Origin: JBCCTX01 sp964468435
GTDB taxonomy: Bacteria > Bacteroidota > Bacteroidia > J057
Direction: 5' to 3'
NCBI GenBank assembly: GCA_964468435.1
Contig: CAYXVE010000026.1
Coordinates: 1 to 62,719 of the forward strand
DNA: 62,719 nt
Part shown: in pieces, positions 52,556-62,491 of the stretch
Position numbering within the stretch: position 1 is the first letter of the stretch
Layout of the letters: every line of letters starts with the position of its first letter
Program-made: the position numbers and the translations under genes
Notes under the pieces: model-generated
The model's database searches: none
Told to the model about the DNA's origin: nothing
Seen by the model: the letters and a program-made list of their open reading frames with translations, nothing else

Positions 52556-54874
52556 ATGCCAAAAAATCTTCTCATAGTAGAATCACCAGCCAAAGCAAAG
52601 ACTATAGAAAAATACCTGGGAAAGGACTTTACAGTCAAAGCAAGTTACGGCCATGTAAGAGACCTTCCCAAGGGTGATGATGCTATAGATAAAAGCAATG
52701 GTTTTGCTCCGAAATATGAAATACTGCCTGATAAGAAGTCTGTTATCAAAGAGTTGAGGGATTTGATTAAAAAGTCAGATACGGTATGGCTTGCTACAGA
52801 TGAAGATCGCGAAGGTGAGGCCATATCATGGCATCTGGCCAATGCATTGGGATTGGATCCTAATGACACCAAACGGATCGTTTTCAACGAAATCACTAAA
52901 AATGCAATCCTCAACTCCATCAATAACCCTCGTAAAATTGATCAGAATTTGGTCAATGCCCAGCAAGCCCGAAGGGTTTTGGATCGACTCGTGGGGTTTG
53001 AGCTTTCGCCGATTTTATGGAGAAAAGTCAAAGTGGGTCTATCAGCGGGACGGGTACAATCTGTAGCTGTAAGGCTTCTGGTTGAGCGAGAAAGGGAAAT
53101 CATGCAATTTATTCCTGTTCCATTCATAAAGATCAGTGCCGAATTTCTTCCGGGCAAGGGTTCTAAGCTAAAGGCAGAATATCCCAAGAGATTAGATTCA
53201 CTCGATGAAGCAGAGTCTTTTTTACAAGCCTGTATTGGAGCGGACTTTACCGTAGTTAATCTTCAAACCAAACCCGCTAAGAAATCCCCTGCACCTCCAT
53301 TTACTACTTCGACACTCCAGCAAGAAGCCAGTAGGAAGCTTAGCTTTTCAGTGGCTCAAACCATGCGAGTAGCCCAGACGCTCTATGAAGAAGGTAAGAT
53401 TACCTACATGCGTACCGACAGTGTAAATTTGTCCCAGGATGCCCGATCGCAGGCAGCCAAAGTGATCGGAGACATGTTTGGAAAAGAATATTCCAAGTCA
53501 AGAACATACAAGACTAAGAATTCCAGTGCACAAGAAGCACACGAAGCGATCAGACCCACCGACTTGTCTGCTCCCAAGATAGAAGGAGGGAGGAATGAAC
53601 AACGTTTATATGATCTAATCTGGAAACGCACCATTGCTTCACAAATGGCAGATGCAGAACTGGAGCGCACAACCGTGGATATAGAGATCTCAACCAACCG
53701 AGAAATCCTAAAAGCCAAAGGAGAGGTCATTATTTTTGAAGGCTTTCTCAAAGTCTATCTGGAGTCTACAGACGACGACCAACAAGAGGAAGATCATAGC
53801 GATATGCTTCCTCCATTGGTTGTAGGACAACAGCTTGACCTAAGTGAGATGATTGCTCTCCAGCGCTTTACCCGCTCCCAGCCCCGCTACACGGAAGCCA
53901 GCCTGGTCAAAAAGCTGGAAGAATTGGGTATTGGTAGGCCTTCAACCTATGCTCCTACTATTTCGACCATTCAGAAAAGAAATTATGTTGTTAAGGAAAG
54001 TCGGGACGGAACACCACGTGATTATCTGAAATTGATACTCAAGGATCATGAACTAAGCAAAATTACTTTAACCGAGTATACAGGTGCTGAAAAAAATAAG
54101 TTGTTCCCCACAGACCTGGGGATGGTTGTAAATGATTTTCTCGTAAAATATTTCCCATCTATACTGGATTATTCCTTTACTGCCAAAGTGGAAGAAGAGT
54201 TTGATGAGATCGCAGAAGGTCAAAAAGAGTGGAATAAGATGATTGCGGGGTTCTACAACGATTTTGCTCCACATGTAAAAGAAATCAAAGAACATGCTGA
54301 GAGAGAATCTGGAGAAAGAGAACTAGGAATCGACCCCAAAACCGGGCGAAAAGTGATCGCAAGACTGGGAAGATATGGTCCTATGATACAGATTGGAAGC
54401 AGCGATGCAGAGGAGAAACCTAAATTTGCTAAACTGAGACCTAATCAAAGGCTGGAGACGATTACCTTTGAAGAGGCTATGGACTTGTTTAAGCTTCCAC
54501 GTATGTTAGGTGAGTTTGAAGAACAGCCCGTAAAAGCTAACATTGGTCGCTATGGGCCTTATGTACAACTTAATGGACTATTTGCATCTCTGGAAGAAGA
54601 GGATGATCCCTACACCATTGGCCTGGAGCGTGCCATCGAGCTGATCAAGAAGAAACGTGAGGCTGAAGCAAATAAAATCATCAAAAAGTTTTCAGATGAT
54701 GTACAAATCCTCAAAGGAAGATGGGGACCCTACCTGAAAATACATGGCAATAATGTACGGCTACCCAAAGATGTAGCACCTGAAAATCTAACCCTTGAAG
54801 ATTGTGAGCAGCTACTCGAGCAACATAAAGCCAAACCTAAGAAAAAGAAGAAATCTACCCGAAAGAAGAAGTAA
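52556..54874 (+). CDS. topA: DNA topoisomerase I
   Basis: 772 residues. The TOPRIM domain begins NLLIVESPAKAKTIEKYLG and includes ATDEDREGEAISWHL. The catalytic tyrosine lies in KITYMRTDSVNLS near residue 285. After the type IA core, the C terminus has toprim C-terminal repeats (GRKVIARLGRYGPMIQIG, KANIGRYGPYVQLNG, LKGRWGPYLKIHGNN) in place of Cys4 zinc fingers and ends in a Lys/Arg-rich tail. It relaxes negative supercoils. The lack of zinc fingers is usual in Bacteroidota. Confidence 0.96.
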   Translation: MPKNLLIVESPAKAKTIEKYLGKDFTVKASYGHVRDLPKGDDAIDKSNGFAPKYEILPDKKSVIKELRDLIKKSDTVWLATDEDREGEAISWHLANALGLDPNDTKRIVFNEITKNAILNSINNPRKIDQNLVNAQQARRVLDRLVGFELSPILWRKVKVGLSAGRVQSVAVRLLVEREREIMQFIPVPFIKISAEFLPGKGSKLKAEYPKRLDSLDEAESFLQACIGADFTVVNLQTKPAKKSPAPPFTTSTLQQEASRKLSFSVAQTMRVAQTLYEEGKITYMRTDSVNLSQDARSQAAKVIGDMFGKEYSKSRTYKTKNSSAQEAHEAIRPTDLSAPKIEGGRNEQRLYDLIWKRTIASQMADAELERTTVDIEISTNREILKAKGEVIIFEGFLKVYLESTDDDQQEEDHSDMLPPLVVGQQLDLSEMIALQRFTRSQPRYTEASLVKKLEELGIGRPSTYAPTISTIQKRNYVVKESRDGTPRDYLKLILKDHELSKITLTEYTGAEKNKLFPTDLGMVVNDFLVKYFPSILDYSFTAKVEEEFDEIAEGQKEWNKMIAGFYNDFAPHVKEIKEHAERESGERELGIDPKTGRKVIARLGRYGPMIQIGSSDAEEKPKFAKLRPNQRLETITFEEAMDLFKLPRMLGEFEEQPVKANIGRYGPYVQLNGLFASLEEEDDPYTIGLERAIELIKKKREAEANKIIKKFSDDVQILKGRWGPYLKIHGNNVRLPKDVAPENLTLEDCEQLLEQHKAKPKKKKKSTRKKK

Positions 54875-55019
54875 TGCAAGTGATATTTACAGGCATCGAG
54901 GGAGTCTCAAAAGGTAATTATCGAGACCTGTTTAAAAGTATCCAGGATATCGTTATAGAATAGCTGAAAACTTATTTATTTAAAACTGGCAGATGATTTG
55001 TAATAATACATTAGAAAAA

Positions 55020-55050
55020 AAGGGGAAATTGAATTTTTCGATTTCCCCTT
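55020..55050 (-). terminator. Terminator between topA and the STAS gene
   Basis: AAGGGGAAAT (55020-55029) and ATTTCCCCTT (55041-55050) make a 10-bp stem with an 11-nt loop. On minus it is followed by T-rich sequence, so it mainly serves the STAS gene. Confidence 0.8.
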
Positions 55051-55075
55051 CTTGTAATGTATGCTAAGGAGGCCT

Positions 55076-55426
55076 CTAAACCTGGCTTTTGTAAGCTTCA
55101 ATGGCTTCTTCTGTCGATGTATGTATCTGAAAAATTGTATTCAATTTAGTAATCAGTAACAGATTCTGAATGTACGCCGAAGGATTTGCGAGTACTACCT
55201 CTCCCCCCACTTTTCGCGCCTTTGTTAATAAGGTAATCAGGACACCCAGTCCACTGCTATTAATGTGTTGTAGATCACTGAGGTTTATGATGATCTGCTT
55301 AAATCCTTCTTCCAGTTTTTCATTGAGGGATTCTGTAATAGCAAGACCGTCAGTTTCTCCAATAAGATTACCGTCCAGATGATATATAACAATATGTTTA
55401 TCTAATGTTGAAATAGTAAATTCCAT
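55076..55426 (-). CDS. STAS-domain anti-sigma factor antagonist
   Basis: 116 residues, a single STAS domain. The phosphorylatable serine is in the LQHINSSGLGVLITLL segment (near residue 58). STAS proteins of this size switch partner proteins by serine phosphorylation through RsbW/SpoIIAB-type kinases. No such kinase is adjacent. It starts 23 bp after the Fur-family gene on the same strand, suggesting an operon. Confidence 0.9.
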   Translation of the reverse strand: MEFTISTLDKHIVIYHLDGNLIGETDGLAITESLNEKLEEGFKQIIINLSDLQHINSSGLGVLITLLTKARKVGGEVVLANPSAYIQNLLLITKLNTIFQIHTSTEEAIEAYKSQV

Positions 55427-55449
55427 GGGATTTGTATTAAAGATCGATA

Positions 55450-55929
55450 CTAATTCGTTCGCTGGTCACATTTTTCATTGGTACATTTACCATAGATAGT
55501 CATGGCATGATGACTTATTTCAAACTGATAAATATTTCCAATAGTTTGCTCAATTTCACCCAGACGCGGATCACAAAATTCCATCACCTTACCACAATTT
55601 AAACAGATGAGATGATCGTGTTGTTTATATCCGTAAGATTTTTCGTATAAAGCCTGGTTTGAGCCGAACTGGTGGCGTTTGACCAATTCACACTCTACCA
55701 GAAGGTCAAGTGTATTATAAACAGTAGCCCTGCTCACTCTGTAATTTTTATTTTTCATCTGGATATAGAGTGATTCCACATCAAAGTGATCTGAGCGATT
55801 GTATATCTCTTCAAGAATCGCAAATCGTTCAGGTGTTTTGCGCTGTCCTTTAGTATCGAGATAGTTAGCAAAAATCGTTTTTACTTTTTCTACTCTTTCC
55901 TGCTGCTTGATTGGCGGTACTTCAGGCAT
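55450..55929 (-). CDS. Fur-family transcriptional regulator
   Basis: 159 residues. The N-terminal winged helix is marked by KTPERFAILEEIYNRSDHFDVESLY and VSRATVYNTLDLL. The C-terminal dimer/metal part has HDHLICLNCGKVMEF and a second Cys pair CTNEKC, both for structural zinc, plus the His-rich ISHHAM region. It could be Fur, PerR or Zur; the sequence alone does not separate them. A 42-residue membrane protein is encoded just upstream on the same strand. Confidence 0.92.
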   Translation of the reverse strand: MPEVPPIKQQERVEKVKTIFANYLDTKGQRKTPERFAILEEIYNRSDHFDVESLYIQMKNKNYRVSRATVYNTLDLLVECELVKRHQFGSNQALYEKSYGYKQHDHLICLNCGKVMEFCDPRLGEIEQTIGNIYQFEISHHAMTIYGKCTNEKCDQRTN

Positions 55930-56024
55930 AATGATAATTTAATTTATGAGATAAAGATACAAAAAAATCCAACCTGCTAATATTAGCTGGTGGACAAACC
56001 AAGGGGGGCAATGTAAGGGAGGAT

Positions 56025-56153
56025 TTATCTTTTACGCCTGGCTCGACGACTTTTACCTGTATCTTCCTTCAGGGTTCTTTGTACACCCCAATACGCAAAA
56101 TAACTTCCTCCACCAATGATGGCTATCAAAAACATTATCGTAATCCAGTCCAT
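56025..56153 (-). CDS. 42-residue single-helix membrane protein
   Basis: An ATG at 56153 opens a 42-codon frame ending TAA at 56025. It has one strong membrane helix (about residues 4-22: ITIMFLIAIIGGGSYFAYW) and a very basic tail ending SRRARRKR. It starts 95 bp upstream of the Fur-family gene and lies past the groEL terminator. Composition and a clean start suggest a real small protein, but I have no homologue in mind, so the function is open. Confidence 0.5.
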   Translation of the reverse strand: MDWITIMFLIAIIGGGSYFAYWGVQRTLKEDTGKSRRARRKR

Positions 56154-56241
56154 AATTTCAATATTAAAGAGCTGTTAATAAATAGTTACTTTTAATATAA
56201 AAAAATTATGTATGGGATTCAATTATAAAATGGCAAGAGGA

Positions 56242-56281
56242 GTAAAAATAAAAAGAGGAAGTCTCCAAGAGGACTTCCTCT
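56242..56281 (-). terminator. Terminator hairpin of the GAGGAAGTC family, after groEL
   Basis: AGAGGAAGTC (56254-56263) and GACTTCCTCT (56272-56281) form a perfect 10-bp stem with an 8-nt loop. On minus it is followed by TTTTTATTTTTA. It begins 24 bp past the groEL stop. Confidence 0.85.
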
Positions 56282-56304
56282 CATTACTTATGACAGTATG
56301 CTGA

Positions 56305-57960
<1,656 letters not shown>

Positions 57961-58021
57961 TGCTTGTTAAATTTTTTTGTGTTGAAAAAATAGGTTGAAA
58001 AAAGTTCTTACCGAGTGTGGA

Positions 58022-58297
58022 TTAGATAATAGCCAGTATGTCAGATTCTCTCATGATAAGATAATCTATCCCTTCGATGTTGATCTCTGTTCCAGAATAT
58101 TTACCATAGAGTACCGTATCACCTACAGTTAAGGTAGTAGGTTCGTCCTTTTTACCTGGACCTACAGCCACGACTTTACCTTTCTGGGGCTTTTCTTTTG
58201 CGGTATCAGGTATGATAATCCCTGACTTGGTCTTATCTTCAGCAGGAGCTGGTTCTACCAGTATTCGATCTGCCAATGGTTTAATGTTTAATGCCAT
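58022..58297 (-). CDS. groES: Co-chaperonin GroES (Hsp10)
   Basis: 91 residues. IKPLADRILVEPAPAEDKTK and SGIIIPDTAKEKPQKGKVVA include the mobile loop, and YGKYSGTEINIEGIDYLIM is the C-terminal barrel part. It caps GroEL as a heptamer. It is the first gene of a groES-groEL operon. There is no CIRCE element (TTAGCACTC-N9-GAGTGCTAA) in the leader, so HrcA control is unlikely. Confidence 0.98.
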   Translation of the reverse strand: MALNIKPLADRILVEPAPAEDKTKSGIIIPDTAKEKPQKGKVVAVGPGKKDEPTTLTVGDTVLYGKYSGTEINIEGIDYLIMRESDILAII

Positions 58298-58460
58298 AAC
58301 TCGTTGAGTATTACGTTTAAAGTTGTTTAGAAACTGAAATAATACTTAATTATTTTTCAAGTGATAGAGTCGAAAAATGTGCCAATCAGATTTTTCATGA
58401 CAATTTTACCGAAATAGACTGACAATAAAATGAGTAAGAAGTATGATGAACCGAGGATAC

Positions 58461-58507
58461 TGCCAAAATGACAAAATCAAGGCAGTGATTGATTCAGCCT
58501 TGATTTT
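58461..58507. promoter_or_regulatory. Imperfect palindrome and strong hairpin in the groES leader
   Basis: TGCCA-AAA-TGACA (58461-58473) is an imperfect inverted repeat. Overlapping it by one base, AAAATCAAGGC (58473-58483) and GCCTTGATTTT (58497-58507) form a perfect 11-bp stem with a 13-nt loop. They lie 164-210 bases upstream of groES on its transcribed side and may be a heat-shock control site, an attenuator or the terminator of an unannotated RNA. Confidence 0.45.
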
Positions 58508-58920
58508 ATCGTCATAAGATGAAAGAACATCTGGTAAAAAAGAGCCCGGTAAAACTGTGCGTTTTAAAACTGTTTTTCCCTATGGATTACATAGGCCAAA
58601 TGATGATGTCCTGCTGCATGTTGTACTGTAAATAACCTTTGATTGAATGATTGATAAATGTGATTGTCATAATAAATGAGATTTTTGTTTTTTATTCAGA
58701 ATTATTCACAGCGCCGCTTGTATATAAGTCAAATATAAAAATTATTAATTTTTTTAAAATTAGTAATTTGCATTATACATTAATAATCACAGATAAAATA
58801 ATATATTGAAATGCAAAAAACGACGTGCAATTGGTTTAAAATATGGGGTAGAATACAACTGTAAGGGTAAATTAGAGCAACTTACCGGGTGTGTAGGATC
58901 AGAAACAGGTAGGGATGGGC

Positions 58921-58959
58921 TAAATAAACAAAGAGGAAGTCCCCAAAGTCGACTTCCTC
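58921..58959 (-). terminator. Terminator hairpin of the GAGGAAGTC family
   Basis: GAGGAAGTC (58933-58941) and GACTTCCTC (58951-58959) form a 9-bp stem with loop CCCAAAGTC. On minus it is followed by TTTGTTTATTTA. It serves the outer-membrane protein gene at 59167-60012. Confidence 0.8.
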
Positions 58960-59100
58960 AAGTATCTTTTTTGTGATTTTTAAAAAAACTTCCCTGGTCT
59001 TTACATACTCATAAATTTTCCCCTGATTTCCAGATATCATGAGCTTATTTTCGACTGCATTTCTCTGCAATTGCCTTTTGAGATGCCCCTTTTGCTTTTA
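58960..59100 (-). repeat. Conserved block preceding the hairpin, copy 3
   Basis: On minus it contains TCGAAAATAAGC and, next to the hairpin, TAAAAATCACAAAAAAGATAC, matching in order the landmarks of the copies at 28771-28870 and 41195-41268. This is the most diverged and longest copy. Confidence 0.5.
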
Positions 59101-59166
59101 GTTATCGATATTTGAGTAATTGGGTTGACTGATCATGGTATCATCTTCAGGGTATACAATTGTCGA

Positions 59167-60012
59167 TCAGGGACATCTTACGAAATCAAGGATATAACTT
59201 ATCGTGATGTTGGTAAAAAAGTAACCGTCATCCGTACTGCTATTAGCGCGTATCACGTTGGGACGTGATGAAATACCGTCCGGAAATACTGTGCGGTCTG
59301 ATCTGTCAGATAGGAGAAAGGCCGTAGGATTTTGAGCGCGTAGTTCTTCCATATTGGGATAAAATGTACTGGCATCATCCAGATAATCGGTGTAAGTCTT
59401 TCTGAAGCCTGATTCAATGGAAATATCCCAGTTTTGCCCCAGAGTGTAACGAAAACCTATACCCAGTGGAATAGCAATTTGCACCAAATTATATGGTTCT
59501 GGATAGCGATCATCAGGATCTGTGAGGAACTGCCCTTCTGTTCCAAGGGGTTTGAGTTCTATATATTCTCCATTCAATTGTGCCTTGGGATTGAAGGTAA
59601 ACAAAGCGACCCCTCCAAATACATACGGTGTCCATTTAGGTCTACGGTAGTAATAACTTTCTGTAGGAATAAAATCAAACACGAAAGTAGCACTCAGTTC
59701 GGTAATACTAGATCTGAAACTCAGATTGCGTTGGCGAAGTCCTTCCTCGCTACTCTTGGCATCGTCAGCCTCTATAGATCCATGCATAATCCCCAAACGT
59801 GCAGACAAAAAGGGATCAAAGCGGTAAGAACCACTAATCCCCACCCCAGGACGTAAAAACTTGATCATATCCTGGTACTTTAGGAGGTCACCTGTATAAT
59901 TTAGCACTCCTCCTGAAATCCCGACGCTAAAATACCCTCGGTCGGGCTGAGCGTAGGTAGTCAAAGAAATACTACACATCACTACGATCATTATTGGAAT
60001 CAAATACTTCAT
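59167..60012 (-). CDS. DUF6089 outer-membrane beta-barrel protein
   Basis: 281 residues. A signal peptide (1-~21, ending TYAQ) is followed by an OmpA-like barrel pattern with the DUF6089 features: FSVGISGGVLNYTGDLL, LSARLGIMHGSI, WTPYVFGGVALFTFNPKA, IPLGIGFRYTL and ISIESGFRKTYTDYLDD. The last strand ends ITISYILDFVRCP. These proteins are Bacteroidota outer-membrane barrels without a known ligand. A -7-like TAAATTTG lies upstream on minus (60057-60050). Confidence 0.85.
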   Translation of the reverse strand: MKYLIPIMIVVMCSISLTTYAQPDRGYFSVGISGGVLNYTGDLLKYQDMIKFLRPGVGISGSYRFDPFLSARLGIMHGSIEADDAKSSEEGLRQRNLSFRSSITELSATFVFDFIPTESYYYRRPKWTPYVFGGVALFTFNPKAQLNGEYIELKPLGTEGQFLTDPDDRYPEPYNLVQIAIPLGIGFRYTLGQNWDISIESGFRKTYTDYLDDASTFYPNMEELRAQNPTAFLLSDRSDRTVFPDGISSRPNVIRANSSTDDGYFFTNITISYILDFVRCP

Positions 60013-60211
60013 GGACGATGTTGATTAATTACTTTTAAAACCACTTATACAAATTTAATGCAAAAAGCATATCTCGGGTGATGAGAAAAACTATATCCTT
60101 AGAATTCTAGCTTTCCTCAATGCCGGGATGATATACTTAACGGTGACTTTACAAGGTAGATATGATCCAAATGCTAAGGAGTGTTATATTTGCATTAAAA
60201 TTACAAACAAA

Positions 60212-60865
60212 ATGAAAGCTTTCAAAAACTTCACATGGGTAATCTTACTTCCCCTGGTCCTGATATCTGCTGGCTGCTATCGCCATAGCCCTGAAAAACT
60301 CCCCAAATACAAGCGGAAATTTCGCACGCAAATCGCCAGTTTTGAAAATCAAAAGGAAAAAACTGATGACAAAGTAGAAGATGGAGTTGTAGATCTTACA
60401 CAACTTCAGCAGGCATTGGAAAACGCCAAAAATGTCGACAAAGAATTTAACAGAGTATACGGCAATTGGAATAAAGTAGACAAAGAGGTCAACCAGTTGT
60501 TTAGAGAATATGAAGATCTCAAGGCAGATGCTGAAAATCTTTTTTCAGCCATGGAAGAACAAACGGCCAGTCTGGGAGATGAGACCACCCGCGGCCAGCT
60601 CAATAGTGCGCTAGGTAAAACTCGCGAAGATTATCTGGCGACGCTTAATAATACAGAAGAAGCTATCGAGCAACTCAGAGCGCTTCACAAAGAAGCCGTA
60701 GATATTATCAAAGCACTAGAAGTAACCGTAGCCCTCGGACAGATTGGTGAGATCAGTGAAGGGCTAAAAAATATCGAAGATCGCGTGGCATTGATCATGC
60801 AAGAACTCAATACGACTGTTATTGAAAGTAAGGATCTGTATGATAAACGCATTAGCGCGTTTTAA
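60212..60865 (+). CDS. Coiled-coil lipoprotein of unknown function
   Basis: 217 residues from the ATG at 60212; an upstream in-frame ATG at 60128 would put 28 residues ahead of a perfect lipoprotein signal and is unlikely. The leader ends ISAGC (Cys22). The rest is charged alpha-helix with heptads and no turns of note (QQALENAKNVDKEFNRVYG, ENLFSAMEEQTASLGDE, LRALHKEAVDIIKALEV), so a long periplasmic coiled coil. TATATTTG at 60185-60192 is a likely -7 element. No named family is recognised. Confidence 0.75.
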   Translation: MKAFKNFTWVILLPLVLISAGCYRHSPEKLPKYKRKFRTQIASFENQKEKTDDKVEDGVVDLTQLQQALENAKNVDKEFNRVYGNWNKVDKEVNQLFREYEDLKADAENLFSAMEEQTASLGDETTRGQLNSALGKTREDYLATLNNTEEAIEQLRALHKEAVDIIKALEVTVALGQIGEISEGLKNIEDRVALIMQELNTTVIESKDLYDKRISAF

Positions 60866-60878
60866 ACAATCAGAATAG

Positions 60879-60918
60879 AAAAAAAGAGGAAGTCTCAAAA
60901 GTCGACTTCCTCTTTTTT
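60879..60918. terminator. Bidirectional terminator of the GAGGAAGTC family
   Basis: AAAAAGAGGAAGTC (60881-60894) and GACTTCCTCTTTTT (60904-60917) form a perfect 14-bp stem with the 9-nt loop TCAAAAGTC. A-runs and T-runs on both sides let it end both the coiled-coil gene and the convergent M28 peptidase gene. Confidence 0.9.
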
Positions 60919-60934
60919 CTTATTGAATTCAATC

Positions 60935-62491
60935 CTACCGCTTATTACTATCCACCACAATCCTTTCATCGCGGTTGGCCAGTTCCCAGGCTGTCGCAAA
61001 TACCAGGCGGGTAATCTTAGCCGTTTTCTCAAACTTGATCTTAGGTACATCGTCCGTAGGACGGTGGTAATCTTCATGTACGCCAGTAAAATAGAAAATC
61101 ACGGGAATACCATTCTTGGCAAAATTGTAGTGATCACTGCGATAATAGAATCGGTTGGGATCATCGGGATCATTGTACGTGTAGTCCAGTGTAAGATCTG
61201 TGAAAGTCTCATTTGAAGACTCACTGATCACATGAAGCTCAGAGCTGAGCTTGTCTGACCCAATAAGGTAAACATAATCTGTCGAGTCTTCGCGTGTCTC
61301 GTATTTCTCGTCGATCCGACCGATCATATCGATATTGAGATTGGCAATGGTCTGTTCCAGCGGATACAGGGGATTCTGTGCGTAAAAGTCAGATCCCAAC
61401 AGGCCCTTTTCTTCGCCAGATACCGTCATAAACAGTATACTTCTTCTGGGGCGGCTACCTTCCGCTGCAGCCTCTGCAAAAGCTTCTGCCAGTTCCAACA
61501 CAGCTGAGGTACCCGAACCATCATCATCTGCGCCATTGTTGATATTGTCCCGGATGATACCGATATGATCATAATGAGCAGTGATCACCAGTATTTCATC
61601 TTTCTTATCTGTTCCTTCTAGCAATCCTACCACATTTTCTGCCGGAGAATCCTCCCGTATGATGGAAGCATTATATGTCAGTTTCAAATTTTCAAAATCA
61701 ACAGTGGGAATTTTGTCCTTTTTATCCAGCATTTCTTTCACTTTATCTGCCTTCTTACTTCCCTGTGCCAATAAATAATTTCCCATTCCTTCTGAGACAC
61801 AAATTATCCCATAAGGCGTTTCATCTGCTCTTACTACCTGGGTTCCCCTTCGGCGAATGTAATTAGATATAGGCTTGTATACCGAATCTGGCAGGATTAG
61901 AATCGTATTACTAGCTCCTCTGGCTTTAAGGGCATTTGCTCTCTTACTCCAGGAATCTAACTCTTCACTCAGGTTTTTGGGCTTAGGATTCATGCTAGCA
62001 GGTTCTCCTGCATACACTAGAACAGTTTTACCTGCTACCTCAACATGCTGAATATTGTTGTAAGCTGCTGTTTCGATCCCATACCCCGCAAATACAAAGG
62101 GTCTCTCCAATGAATCGGGTAAGTTACCCTGTACAGCGAAGAAGTCGGTTTTGAATCCAAATGTAGTATCTCCCACTTCGATAGAAGCGGATTCGATCTC
62201 AGTTTGTCTCAAGTAAAAAGTCTGAAAATAACTGTCTTCTTCCGGATTACCTGGCGTAAGGCCCAGCTGCATAAAATGTGACCGAATATAAAGCGCTGCC
62301 AGCTTTTGGCCACGCTCTCCGGTTTCGCGTCCTTCTAACAGATCATCAGCCAGAAACGATAAATGAGCATAAAAATCATCACCAGAGATGGTTTGGGAAT
62401 ATTGTTCGATCAACACTTTATCATCTGGATTTAACTGTGCCTGCATTGATATTGAAAAACCGATCAAAACTGTGAGAATAATTGGTTTCAT
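60935..62491 (-). CDS. M28-family zinc aminopeptidase, secreted
   Basis: 518 residues from the ATG at 62491, which starts a clean signal peptide (MKPIILTVLIGFSISMQAQ); an ATG six codons upstream is less likely. The zinc ligands of M28 are visible: ITAHYDHIG (His), NNGADDDGSGTSAVLEL (bridging Asp), TVSGEEKGLLGSDFY (Glu), NLNIDMIGRID (Asp) and VHEDYHRPTDDV (His). A protease-associated (PA) domain is inserted near residues 120-240. It probably trims peptides in the periplasm or outside the cell. Confidence 0.92.
   Translation of the reverse strand: MKPIILTVLIGFSISMQAQLNPDDKVLIEQYSQTISGDDFYAHLSFLADDLLEGRETGERGQKLAALYIRSHFMQLGLTPGNPEEDSYFQTFYLRQTEIESASIEVGDTTFGFKTDFFAVQGNLPDSLERPFVFAGYGIETAAYNNIQHVEVAGKTVLVYAGEPASMNPKPKNLSEELDSWSKRANALKARGASNTILILPDSVYKPISNYIRRRGTQVVRADETPYGIICVSEGMGNYLLAQGSKKADKVKEMLDKKDKIPTVDFENLKLTYNASIIREDSPAENVVGLLEGTDKKDEILVITAHYDHIGIIRDNINNGADDDGSGTSAVLELAEAFAEAAAEGSRPRRSILFMTVSGEEKGLLGSDFYAQNPLYPLEQTIANLNIDMIGRIDEKYETREDSTDYVYLIGSDKLSSELHVISESSNETFTDLTLDYTYNDPDDPNRFYYRSDHYNFAKNGIPVIFYFTGVHEDYHRPTDDVPKIKFEKTAKITRLVFATAWELANRDERIVVDSNKR

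Larger units (their letters stand above)
58298..59166. other. 869-base region upstream of groES, no protein gene
   Basis: The longest gene-free stretch. It holds the TGCCA/TGACA palindrome and hairpin at 58461-58507, a -7-like TATATTTG on minus (58737-58730) and, to the right, a terminator and repeat block belonging to the gene at 59167-60012. The part at 58510-58740 could encode a short RNA ending at the hairpin, but this is a guess. Confidence 0.5.

Noticed and set aside
58022..58400. CIRCE/HrcA operator upstream of groES
   Set aside because: The inverted repeat TTAGCACTC-N9-GAGTGCTAA is not present in the leader.
58564..58695. Open run of about 43 codons on minus upstream of groES (contains HHHLAYVIHRE)
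   Set aside because: No start codon in frame, AT-rich composition that gives such runs by chance, and no family I recognise.
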